The notes under the pieces: generated by a model
Database searches by the model: none
The model's input: only the letters and a program-made list of their open reading frames with translations
Told to the model about the DNA's origin: nothing
Program-made: the position numbers and the translations under genes
From: an uncultured Bacilli bacterium
GTDB lineage: Bacteria; Bacillota_I; Bacilli_A; RF39; UBA660
Length of the DNA: 37,866 bases
Direction of reading: 5' to 3'
Assembly: GCA_934167665.1 (NCBI GenBank)
Contig: CAKPLN010000008.1
Span: forward strand, 1 to 37,866
In this document: piece by piece, positions 1-7,406 of the stretch
How positions within the stretch are numbered: position 1 is the first letter of the stretch
Layout of the letters: each line of letters starts with the position of its first letter

Positions 1-24
1 TAACGCTATCGCTTTTTCAGCTCT

Positions 25-47
25 CACCCGCATAGCGGGTGGTTTTA
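25..47 (+). terminator. Hairpin with T-tract ending an off-window unit
   Basis: Perfect GC-rich stem CACCCGC / GCGGGTG around the loop ATA, followed by TTTT. It has the shape of an intrinsic terminator for a plus-strand transcript entering from outside the window. The gene it serves is not visible. The first 24 bases could be the tail of that gene or of an RNA, but I cannot identify it. Confidence 0.6.
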
Positions 48-76
48 TTATGTTCCTATCTCGGAACATAATAAAA
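43..76. terminator. Long symmetric hairpin, likely bidirectional terminator
   Basis: A 14-bp perfect stem (TTTTATTATGTTCC and its complement) with a 6-base loop TATCTC. The stem is flanked by A- and T-runs, so it can terminate in either direction. It sits directly after the GC-rich hairpin and faces the serpin gene 3' end. Confidence 0.55.
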
Positions 77-118
77 AGAAAAATTACTTTAGCATTAAAA
101 GCTATTAATAATTTTTCT
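77..118 (-). terminator. Terminator of the serpin gene
   Basis: Inverted repeat AGAAAAATTA / TAATTTTTCT with an inner TAGC / GCTA pair. On the minus strand a U-run follows. It lies about 20 bases beyond the serpin stop codon. Confidence 0.5.
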
Positions 119-139
119 TTTTTTACTATTTAATATAAA

Positions 140-1807
140 CTATTTTTCTGTTGGTTCGTAAACAGTTCCTATAAACCAAACTTCTTGAGTATCTTTATCT
201 CTAATTATAAATAAATATGGTTTATCGAAAGTTAAATCAATTTCTTCTACTGGTATTTCATATATGTAGTCATATCCTACACATCTAGTTGCACCGGCAC
301 CACCAGCCATTGTTGCAGCAGCAGCTTTGATACCTTCATTTGAAAATTCAATAGTTGCTTTATGATCAGCACTATCAATATAAGTCTCACTATCAGAAGT
401 CATATTAGATAAGTCCGCTTTTCCTTTAGTAAAGACATCATTGATACCTAATTTTTGTAAATCATCTTTTAAACTTAATTTATAATCAAATTTAAACATT
501 GGAATATAAGCATGTAGTTTATATACTTTTCCTTCTTCAAAACTACTAAGTTCAAGTGGTTTTAATTTACCAACTAGTTTGCTTAATGCTTTAGCGTTAG
601 TAGATTTAACATAATTTTCTAGTGAATCAGTAGTTGGCATTACTCCTACATATTGTAGAGTTATATTATCATATGTTTTTAAATCTTTAGCAAATACTTT
701 TACATTTTCATCATTATAGAAAAGGAAATCTGTAGACACATCAATACGTCCGAAATTCTCACCTATTTCTTGCATATAAGTATTTACAAATGTATCTAAG
801 TCAATACCACAAGTTTCTCCACCTGATGCAACATGGGCATTATAACCATCAGTTATGGTTTTAATTATTTCTTCTCTGCCTTTATCTTTAATAATATCAT
901 AATTATTGATAGAGGCTCCAACTTCAACAGATTTAACAACCTTATTATCATTAAACTTAAGTCCATAGTAACCGGTATCATCTAAGTGATCTATACGGTC
1001 AAAATATTTCTCATGTGGATAAGAAACACTATACATAAATCTTCCTGAAGCCCTATTTGTTGCTTGTAATACATTCTTCCACTCCATATCTATTGCTAAA
1101 GCATTGGTTAAGAAAAAGTTATTATTAGATACATCATCAAATAAATTTTCTATTAAATTAAATGTTTTATCACTTACCCATTTATTTAAATTATCTGGAG
1201 TAGTAAATGAATCATAAATAACTGAAGCATTATACTTAGTAGATAATAAATCAACATAACTACTATTTATACTATCTTTATATGTATCTTTAACAAACAT
1301 AGCATTAGCAAAAGACATATTTTGACTATTAGTATATGCTTTTGACTTATAGTCCCCAATTATAGCATCAATTTGTTCTTTTGATTTTCCATTAGCACCA
1401 TCACTTAACATACCTAAGGCATATTTTATAGATAATGGACTATATAAAATATTTTTATTAGAATTTTCTAATTGTAAAAATGATAAGTCAAAGTCCTCAA
1501 TAGAATTTCCAGACATTCTATACATTGAGTAAACTTTATTACTATCTGTCTTTATATTATTGTTATTATTGTTACCTTTATTAATACCACGGTTCGTATA
1601 AATAACAAATAAAATGCATGCTGATAAAGCAATTAATAATACAGCTATAATAATTAATGAATTATTAGTCTTTTTACTATTTTTCCCATCACTAGAATCG
1701 TTTTTTTCTTGATGTTGAACACTAGTTTTTTCAGTTACTTTTTCATTGCTTTGAGTCTCACTTTCTTCTTTTAGAATTTCAACTTCTGTTTCATTGTTAC
1801 CTTTCAT
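140..1807 (-). CDS. Membrane-anchored serpin (serine protease inhibitor)
   Basis: A 555-residue protein. Residues 1-50 are a charged Glu/Lys/Ser-rich cytoplasmic tail, 51-70 a single membrane segment (LIIIAVLLIALSACILFVIY), 75-90 an Asn-rich linker, and about 95-555 a full serpin fold. Serpin hallmarks seen are YSPLSIKYALGMLSDGANG near the N-terminus, the sheet segment KLHAYIPMFKFDYKLSL, and the hinge EGIKAAAAT at 491-499, which has the small residues required for loop insertion. The C-terminus is KPYLFIIRD...WFIGTV. Known inhibitory serpins trap serine proteases through the reactive loop; here P1 falls in the stretch A-T-R (506-508), so either an elastase-like or a trypsin-like target is possible. 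The anchor is a type II membrane segment, not a lipobox or cleavable signal, so the domain would be displayed outside the cell. It is a single-gene unit with its own terminator. Family assignment is very secure; the target protease is unknown. Confidence 0.93.
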   Translation of the reverse strand: MKGNNETEVEILKEESETQSNEKVTEKTSVQHQEKNDSSDGKNSKKTNNSLIIIAVLLIALSACILFVIYTNRGINKGNNNNNNIKTDSNKVYSMYRMSGNSIEDFDLSFLQLENSNKNILYSPLSIKYALGMLSDGANGKSKEQIDAIIGDYKSKAYTNSQNMSFANAMFVKDTYKDSINSSYVDLLSTKYNASVIYDSFTTPDNLNKWVSDKTFNLIENLFDDVSNNNFFLTNALAIDMEWKNVLQATNRASGRFMYSVSYPHEKYFDRIDHLDDTGYYGLKFNDNKVVKSVEVGASINNYDIIKDKGREEIIKTITDGYNAHVASGGETCGIDLDTFVNTYMQEIGENFGRIDVSTDFLFYNDENVKVFAKDLKTYDNITLQYVGVMPTTDSLENYVKSTNAKALSKLVGKLKPLELSSFEEGKVYKLHAYIPMFKFDYKLSLKDDLQKLGINDVFTKGKADLSNMTSDSETYIDSADHKATIEFSNEGIKAAAATMAGGAGATRCVGYDYIYEIPVEEIDLTFDKPYLFIIRDKDTQEVWFIGTVYEPTEK

Positions 1808-1852
1808 AACTAAAATATTTCACCTACCTTAATTACAAGTTTATATTAAGTT

Positions 1853-1879
1853 CAAAAAAAAAGCAACTAGCAGTTACTT
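1853..1879 (-). terminator. Terminator of the 247-aa membrane protein gene
   Basis: On the minus strand the stem AGTAACT / AGTTGCT (one G-T pair, loop GCT) is followed by nine T. It overlaps the end of the upstream minus-strand gene and separates it from the serpin gene. Confidence 0.7.
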
Positions 1880-2623
1880 TTATTTCAAGAAACAATCATT
1901 CATATATAGAGTTTTGTTAGTATCAGAACTTTTAGGTGTAAAATCTTTGACTGTTCCAATGATAGTTATTTCACTATTATCTTCTATATCAGAAAAAGTT
2001 GTATCCTCAGCCATTTTACAAGTTATATCTAAATTATATTTTTGATCAGCATCTATATATCCAAATGTTAAAATACTATTTTCTTCATCTTTACTAATAA
2101 GAGTTCCTGTTACTTTTAAATATTTTTTATAGTATTTTTTATAACTATTTTGAGGCTTATTAGTAAATTCAATTGCTAAATCTAGGGCTGGTATTTCAAA
2201 TGGTTCAGTATCATATTTTAAATTCCAAAGTCCTAGATACATTCCTCTTCTTCCTTCAATTTGATTATATTTAATTACCTTATAACCAAGACCATAATAT
2301 TCTTTAGTTCCACCGTCTTTATATGTCTTAGTATTTATAGCAAAGTAAGGTCCTTTATTGTACTTTTCTACACAGACTATATCAGTAGTAATCATAAGTA
2401 TTAATACTACTATAACGATAAAAATAATGTTTAGCATTAGTTTTATTTTGTTGTATTTTTTAGAACTATTTTTATCATCAAAAGTATCATCACTTAGTTT
2501 GTCTTCTTTTATTTTTTTTGATGATTTAATATCCTGATCTTGATTTTCATCAATAATTTCATCTTCATCATCAAGTAAAGATTCTTTATAATCTTCAATA
2601 GTTAAGTTCTTTTTCTTTGACAT
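1880..2623 (-). CDS. Single-pass membrane protein with OB-like (tRNA_anti-like) domain
   Basis: A 247-residue protein of unknown role. Residues 1-60 are a very acidic and Lys-rich cytoplasmic region, 61-82 a membrane segment (KLMLNIIFIVIVVLILMITT), and the rest an extracellular part. The segment KEYYGLGYKVIKYNQ is typical of small Firmicutes exported proteins. From about residue 165 the pattern KVTGTLI...I.C...F..I.D...ITIIGTVKDF...LYMNDCFLK resembles the tRNA_anti-like / OB-fold family of exported proteins; two Cys frame this part. The architecture (charged tail plus one anchor) parallels the neighbouring serpin. The ATG is preceded by a purine-rich AAAGGAC-type site. The domain assignment is from pattern resemblance only. 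Confidence 0.7.
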   Translation of the reverse strand: MSKKKNLTIEDYKESLLDDEDEIIDENQDQDIKSSKKIKEDKLSDDTFDDKNSSKKYNKIKLMLNIIFIVIVVLILMITTDIVCVEKYNKGPYFAINTKTYKDGGTKEYYGLGYKVIKYNQIEGRRGMYLGLWNLKYDTEPFEIPALDLAIEFTNKPQNSYKKYYKKYLKVTGTLISKDEENSILTFGYIDADQKYNLDITCKMAEDTTFSDIEDNSEITIIGTVKDFTPKSSDTNKTLYMNDCFLK

Positions 2624-2728
2624 TTTATCAGTCCTTTCAATATTAATTATACATATTTAATAGGTTTATTTAAAGTATTTTAGTATCATTTTTAATAATT
2701 TATAATGAAGTATTTTGTTGATTTATGA

Positions 2729-4711
2729 TTATGATTCTATTTTGTTTTTAAATTCTTCTTCTGTCCAAATCTCTATACCTAACTGTTTGGCTTTTTCATA
2801 CTTACTACCTGGATTTTCTCCTACTACAACAACAGAGGTTTTTTTAGATACTGAATTTGTTGTAGTGCCACCTAAAGATTCTATTTTAAGACTAGCTTCA
2901 TCCCTAGTATATAGAGTTAATGTTCCAGTTAAAACAAAGGTCTTGCCAGCAAAATTTATATTTTCTTTAATTTTAGGCCCTAAATAGTTCATGTTTAAGC
3001 CTAACTCTTTTAATTCCTCAATTATAGCTTTATTATGAGAGTTTTCAAAATAATCTACTACACTTTTGGCTATTATATCGCCTATATCTGGTATTTTCTT
3101 TAGTTCTTCTTCTGGTGTTTTAATTAAATTATCCATGGTTTCACATCTAGAAGCTAGTATCTTAGCTGTTTTTTCTCCAACATGTGGGATGCCTAAGCCA
3201 AATAGAAGTCTTTCTAGAGAATTTGCTTTACTGTTTTCAATAGATGTTAAAAGATTATTGATGGACTTTTCTCCATATCCTTCTAGTCTAGTTAAGTCCT
3301 TAGCGTGATCTTTTAGGGAGTATATATCAGCTATATTACCAATGAAGCCAAAGTTATAAAAATCTTCCATAATAGAGTCGCCTAGGCCATCAATGTTCAT
3401 CGCATCACGAGAAGCAAAATGAATAAGGCTTTCAACATGGCGGGCTGGACATTTATTATTAGGACAATAATAATCTACTTGACCTTCCTTTTTGATTAGT
3501 GGAGTCTTACACATAGGACATTCAGTAATCATAACAAAGTCTTTTTCTTTTCCGGTTCGGCGATTTACTTTAGCTTCTACTACTTCTGGGATAACATCTC
3601 CTGCTTTTCTAATAGAGACAATATCACCTATTTTTAAACCTTTTTCATTAACATAATCTTCATTATGAAGTGTTGCTCTAGAGATAGTGGAACCGGCAAC
3701 TATTACTGGCTCTAAAACAGCATTAGGAGTTATTTGACCTGTTCTACCTACAGTAAAAGTAATGTCTGTTAGTTTTGTTAAAACTTCCTCAGCTGGGAAT
3801 TTGTAGGCGGTAGCCCATTTTGGGTACTTAGCAGTATAACCTAAACGTACTTGATCATCAATATTATTAACCTTAATAACAATACCATCTATGTCATAAG
3901 GAAGATTGGGTCTTTCCTTACCTTTCTCTTCAATAAAAGACAAAACATCATTAATATTTTTTACTAGTCTATTATTAGGGTTTATTTTAAAACCTAAACT
4001 TTTCATATAATCTAGGGCTTCTTGATGAGTATGAAGATTATAATCAAGAGGGTCTGGTAAATGATAAATAAAATTATCAAGTTTTCTCTCAGCTGCTATC
4101 TTAGAGTCTAATTGTCTAATTGAACCAGCCGCAGCATTTCGGCAATTTTGAAGTAATGGTTGATTGTTTTTCTTGCGCTCTTCGTTTAATTTCTTTAAAG
4201 TCTCCTTGTTCATAAATATTTCACCACGTACTTCAATATTTACTTTTTCCTTTAGTTTTAGAGGAATAACTTTAATCGTTTTAGCGTTATGAGTAATATC
4301 TTCACCAGTTGTTCCATCACCACGAGTTGCGGCGCGAACTAGTTTTCCATCTTCATATAGTAGGGAAACAGAAAGACCATCTATTTTTAATTCACATACA
4401 TATTCGGGATTAATACCTTCTTTTTTTATTCTTTCATCAAAAGCAATTATTTCACTTTCTGAAAAGACATCACTTAAAGACATCATAGGTATTTTATGAG
4501 TCACTTTTTTAAATTCATCAATTACTTGACCGCCAGCGTGCTGAGTGGGTGAATTTTCCTTAACCCATTCAGGATGTGCAGTTTCTATTTCGTACAACTC
4601 TCTTAGATATTTATCATATTCTTGATCCGTTATAGTGGGATTATCTAAAGTATGATAATTATAATCAGCTTCATTTATTATATCAATTAGTTCCAACATT
4701 CTTTCGTACAT
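2729..4711 (-). CDS. ligA: NAD-dependent DNA ligase LigA
   Basis: A 660-residue protein of normal family length. LigA seals nicks during replication and repair using NAD+. The N-terminal Ia domain carries the NAD-binding YHTLDNPTITDQEYD motif (about 19-33). The adenylation site is K109-I-D-G, followed by RAATRGDGTTGED. Then come the OB fold, a four-Cys zinc finger (CPMC...CPNNKC), the helix-hairpin-helix repeats (GLGIPHVGEKTAK, KIPDIGDIIAKSV), and a C-terminal BRCT domain starting near 585 (GKTFVLTGTL). All expected parts are present. pcrA, its usual operon partner in Bacillota, is nearby but separated by two other genes. A 91-base gap to the pilin-like gene contains that gene's terminator, so ligA probably has its own promoter. 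Confidence 0.98.
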   Translation of the reverse strand: MYERMLELIDIINEADYNYHTLDNPTITDQEYDKYLRELYEIETAHPEWVKENSPTQHAGGQVIDEFKKVTHKIPMMSLSDVFSESEIIAFDERIKKEGINPEYVCELKIDGLSVSLLYEDGKLVRAATRGDGTTGEDITHNAKTIKVIPLKLKEKVNIEVRGEIFMNKETLKKLNEERKKNNQPLLQNCRNAAAGSIRQLDSKIAAERKLDNFIYHLPDPLDYNLHTHQEALDYMKSLGFKINPNNRLVKNINDVLSFIEEKGKERPNLPYDIDGIVIKVNNIDDQVRLGYTAKYPKWATAYKFPAEEVLTKLTDITFTVGRTGQITPNAVLEPVIVAGSTISRATLHNEDYVNEKGLKIGDIVSIRKAGDVIPEVVEAKVNRRTGKEKDFVMITECPMCKTPLIKKEGQVDYYCPNNKCPARHVESLIHFASRDAMNIDGLGDSIMEDFYNFGFIGNIADIYSLKDHAKDLTRLEGYGEKSINNLLTSIENSKANSLERLLFGLGIPHVGEKTAKILASRCETMDNLIKTPEEELKKIPDIGDIIAKSVVDYFENSHNKAIIEELKELGLNMNYLGPKIKENINFAGKTFVLTGTLTLYTRDEASLKIESLGGTTTNSVSKKTSVVVVGENPGSKYEKAKQLGIEIWTEEEFKNKIES

Positions 4712-4743
4712 ATTATCACCTGATAAAAGTATAGCATTTTTAA

Positions 4744-4796
4744 CTATAAAAAAAAAGAAGAGTTTTGATAATCAATTTAAGATTATAAACTCTTAT
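4744..4796 (-). terminator. Terminator after the pilin-like gene
   Basis: On the minus strand AAGAGTTTATAATC pairs with GATTATCAAAACTCTT (one small bulge) around a short AT loop, followed by a long T-run. It begins only about ten bases past the stop codon. The same position after a variable region is where diversity-generating retroelements carry a required hairpin, so the structure may have a second role; see findings. Confidence 0.8.
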
Positions 4797-4802
4797 TTGA
4801 GG

Positions 4803-6200
4803 TTAGGCGATATGGAAAGCCGGCGAAACACCATTTACACACTTAGCATCAGCAAAGTAATTCCAACCACCATAACTATCCACAGCATAGAAATCGGTAG
4901 TATAATAGGAATGAGCCGCGCGGAGCCACCAATCAGCATTTGATCCATTTAGCTGTTTAATAGCTCCAGAGTAATTACTTGCTGTTACACCTTGTGCTGA
5001 GTAATAATCTAACTGCCTCTCACTATCCTTGGAAGTACTAAATGTACTAGTAAAACTTGCTCCATATACTTCTCTAGAGTCTAATAAATACAACTTATCT
5101 GTTGAAATAAAATTATCTGTATCATCTTTACCATGTCCTGACACTACTTTTGTATTTACTATAACACCTTGTAAATCTGTTGGCAAAGCATTATATATAT
5201 CTGTACTTAAATAACTTCTCATACTACTTGCTGGCCAACCATCTTTGTTCCAACCATATTTATATGTTGTTCCCTTATATTCTCCACTTGGATTCATATT
5301 ATGCTCTGTAATTATATCTGCAAACTCTAATACGAAACCACAAGCTGTTTGTGAAAAACCTTCTTGGCTACATTCTGCTGGTGTTGAAGTATTAGCTATT
5401 CTTACTGTATGCTTTCCTAAACTTCCTAAGTCTACTTCTTTGGTATCCCCAACATTATATTTTCCTACGTATGCTCCACTCTTTGCGACAGCTGCTATGG
5501 TTGCCCAATCATCATCCGCAAAACTTACTGGATTAACATCTACTGTACCATTATTTCCGGCATAACTTGAATCATCTACACATAAACCTGTTATGGATTT
5601 TACTGGTGTTACTTCTGTACACGTATAAGTTCCAAGATTAGTCTTAGAACAATTTAAGTTACCATTATCAAGTGTTAATTCTACTTTTTTCTTATCATCA
5701 CTCGATAAATCCATTTTAACATTACCTTTTTTTAGGTTATCTGAAGTCATACTTCCATTATCTATTAAGCCATGAGTTCCATCACTTAAACTAACATAAA
5801 AAGTTGTGGTTCTTTTTGGTTCTCCATTGTTATCTGTTACTGTTTCAACATGAACTCTTACATAACCATTTACATCTCTATTTCCCCAAGATGACTTACC
5901 ACCTTGATCTACTAATACTGGAAGTATTGCTCTAGCAGATTCTTTAGTATTAATTAAAATATAATAATCGCCATCATCTACAGCTGATGCGACTGTTCCT
6001 TCACACGTTAAAGTATCAGCCGTCCATAATGTCTTAGCCGCGTTCGCATAAGACTTGGCAATATCTACAAACGTATCTTTTCTAGAATTTTCAATTACTC
6101 TACTTATTGATGGAATAGCCACCATCATTAAAATACCCATAATAACAATTACGGCTAAAAGTTCTACTAAAGTAAAACCTTTTTTATTAATTCTTCTCAT
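4803..6200 (-). CDS. Type IV pilin-like protein with DUF6273-type variable C-terminus
   Basis: 465 residues counted from the ATG at 6200, which has GAGAGAGG seven bases upstream; a GTG two codons earlier is less likely. The N-terminus is a class III prepilin signal, NKKGFTLVELLAVIVIMGIL, cut by a prepilin peptidase before Phe. A helical spine and a pilin-like region with paired Cys follow (to about 190). From about 230 the protein matches the DUF6273 pattern (DDDWATIAAVAK, HTVRIANTSTP, FVLEFADIIT, KLYLLDSREVYG), ending WWLRAA...GVSPAFHIA. The last 42 codons are dominated by Tyr, Asp, Ser, Asn and Gly with NNC/NNT codons, and include a GC-rich CTCCGCGCGGCT stretch unlike the AT-rich neighbourhood. 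No pilus assembly gene or reverse transcriptase lies in the window. Surface display is inferred from the pilin signal; the binding target is unknown. Confidence 0.85.
   Translation of the reverse strand: MRRINKKGFTLVELLAVIVIMGILMMVAIPSISRVIENSRKDTFVDIAKSYANAAKTLWTADTLTCEGTVASAVDDGDYYILINTKESARAILPVLVDQGGKSSWGNRDVNGYVRVHVETVTDNNGEPKRTTTFYVSLSDGTHGLIDNGSMTSDNLKKGNVKMDLSSDDKKKVELTLDNGNLNCSKTNLGTYTCTEVTPVKSITGLCVDDSSYAGNNGTVDVNPVSFADDDWATIAAVAKSGAYVGKYNVGDTKEVDLGSLGKHTVRIANTSTPAECSQEGFSQTACGFVLEFADIITEHNMNPSGEYKGTTYKYGWNKDGWPASSMRSYLSTDIYNALPTDLQGVIVNTKVVSGHGKDDTDNFISTDKLYLLDSREVYGASFTSTFSTSKDSERQLDYYSAQGVTASNYSGAIKQLNGSNADWWLRAAHSYYTTDFYAVDSYGGWNYFADAKCVNGVSPAFHIA
4806..4931 (-). other. Candidate variable region (DGR-like) at the pilin-like gene 3' end
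   Basis: This covers the codons for WWLR to the C-terminus. Conserved anchors (WWLR, FY-V, GVSPAF-I) alternate with positions whose codons are mostly NNC or NNT, as expected if AAC/AAT template codons had been randomised at adenines. A strong hairpin follows about ten bases after the stop. No template repeat or reverse transcriptase is seen, so this is inference from codon pattern and family. Confidence 0.45.
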
Positions 6201-6225
6201 ATACACCTCTCTCTATTATGTATAA

Positions 6226-6254
6226 AGTATATCCCCCTCCCACTTTTTTGTCAA
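6226..6254 (-). promoter_or_regulatory. Near-consensus sigma-A promoter of the pilin-like gene
   Basis: On the minus strand TTGACA (6249-6254), a 17-base spacer with an unusual G-rich run, then TATACT (6226-6231). The start codon follows about 25 bases downstream. It is one of the best-matching promoters in the window. Confidence 0.75.
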
Positions 6255-6337
6255 TGTGGTGTAGTGGTAAGCTTAAAGTGGACAGTATATAAAAGTACTG
6301 GTAAATTACTGTTTTTCTTAGTCTTATTGAGAAAATA

Positions 6338-6388
6338 AAAAAACAAATCAATGGTAATTTTAAACTTGTATACCTTGATTTGTTTTTA
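6338..6388 (-). terminator. Terminator of the nucleotidyltransferase gene
   Basis: The inverted repeat AAACAAATCAATGGTA / TACCTTGATTTGTTT (one-base bulge) has A-runs on its left, which read as a T-run on the minus strand. It lies just past the stop of the nucleotidyltransferase gene. Confidence 0.65.
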
Positions 6389-6401
6389 ATTTATTTAAGT
6401 T

Positions 6402-7316
6402 TTAATCCCAAAGTTTATTTGGATATGTACCTTCTTCTACCATTTCTTTTAGAGCTTTTTTTACTCCTTCAGCATCTTCTTTATATGTTACTCCATACCA
6501 AGATGCTGTTGTTTTTAAGACTTTGGTAGTAGCATATTTATCAGATATTGTTTTAAATAGTATATCAGGAATTAAATATTCACATTTTAATAAGTCGTCT
6601 TTATTGTCATCTAAAAATTTACTAAAATTATCTTCTATATATTGGAAAATACTTGGAGTAAATAATAACATATTCATAGAAACAATATCATTTTCTGATA
6701 CTTCAAATTCGTTCTTTCCATTTAATGGTTTGGCAATTATTTTATCGTTTATTTTTTCAATAGAACTTTCTGTTATTCTGACTAAGTAATCATCTTTTAC
6801 TTCACAAACGCCACGTTTTACAGCACCATTTTCTGTCATAGTATTTTTTACTAAATAGCCAACCATACCATATTGATATGGTCTTGTATCTTCTACATTT
6901 CTTAAAAACTTTGCGGCTTGTTCATAGGCATCTCTTCCATAAAAGTCATCAGCATTAATAATCATAAATGGTTCTTTTACTTTGTCTTTACAGCAAAGAA
7001 TAGCATGAGCTGTTCCTAATGGTTTTTCTCTTTCCTGTGGCAGGCTGTAACCTATTGGTAAATTATCATTTTTTTGGAAGCAATATTCTACTGCGATATG
7101 TGGTTCTACTCTTTTACCTATAGTTTCTTTAAATAATTCGTAGTTTTCTTCTTTTATTAAGAATACTATTTTAGTAAAACCAGCTTTTATAGCATCATAA
7201 ACAGAATAATCAATGATAAATTCATCATTCGGTCCTAGAGGGGCAATTTGTTTTAATCCTCCAAAGCGACTCCCCATACCAGCGGCTAATATAACTAATG
7301 TGATATTTTTATTCAT
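6402..7316 (-). CDS. Sugar-phosphate nucleotidyltransferase-like protein
   Basis: A 304-residue protein of the NTP_transferase family (GT-A fold). The nucleotide-binding loop is AAGMGSRFGGLKQ (11-23), the Asp pair for metal binding is in MIINADDFYG, and Gly-Thr-Ala-His (PLGTAHAIL) follows the substrate lysine region. Family members join a nucleoside triphosphate to a sugar or alcohol phosphate. The GGLKQ variant marks a subgroup distinct from GalU and GlmU whose substrate is generally not established; I do not assign one. It stands alone, with a short gap before pcrA and its own terminator. The start ATG has GGAGAG upstream. Confidence 0.85.
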   Translation of the reverse strand: MNKNITLVILAAGMGSRFGGLKQIAPLGPNDEFIIDYSVYDAIKAGFTKIVFLIKEENYELFKETIGKRVEPHIAVEYCFQKNDNLPIGYSLPQEREKPLGTAHAILCCKDKVKEPFMIINADDFYGRDAYEQAAKFLRNVEDTRPYQYGMVGYLVKNTMTENGAVKRGVCEVKDDYLVRITESSIEKINDKIIAKPLNGKNEFEVSENDIVSMNMLLFTPSIFQYIEDNFSKFLDDNKDDLLKCEYLIPDILFKTISDKYATTKVLKTTASWYGVTYKEDAEGVKKALKEMVEEGTYPNKLWD

Positions 7317-7406
7317 TTTTCTCTCCTTTTACACACTGCTTATTTTTATTTATTATTTGTCAAAGTAATAATGTAATTTTATTATAACATAATTACTTTT
7401 AAATAC

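Noticed and set aside
1..60. Possible T-box or other riboswitch fragment at the left edge
   Set aside because: The GGGTGG string resembles part of a T-box, but the rest (specifier stem, antiterminator) is absent; a plain hairpin terminator explains it.
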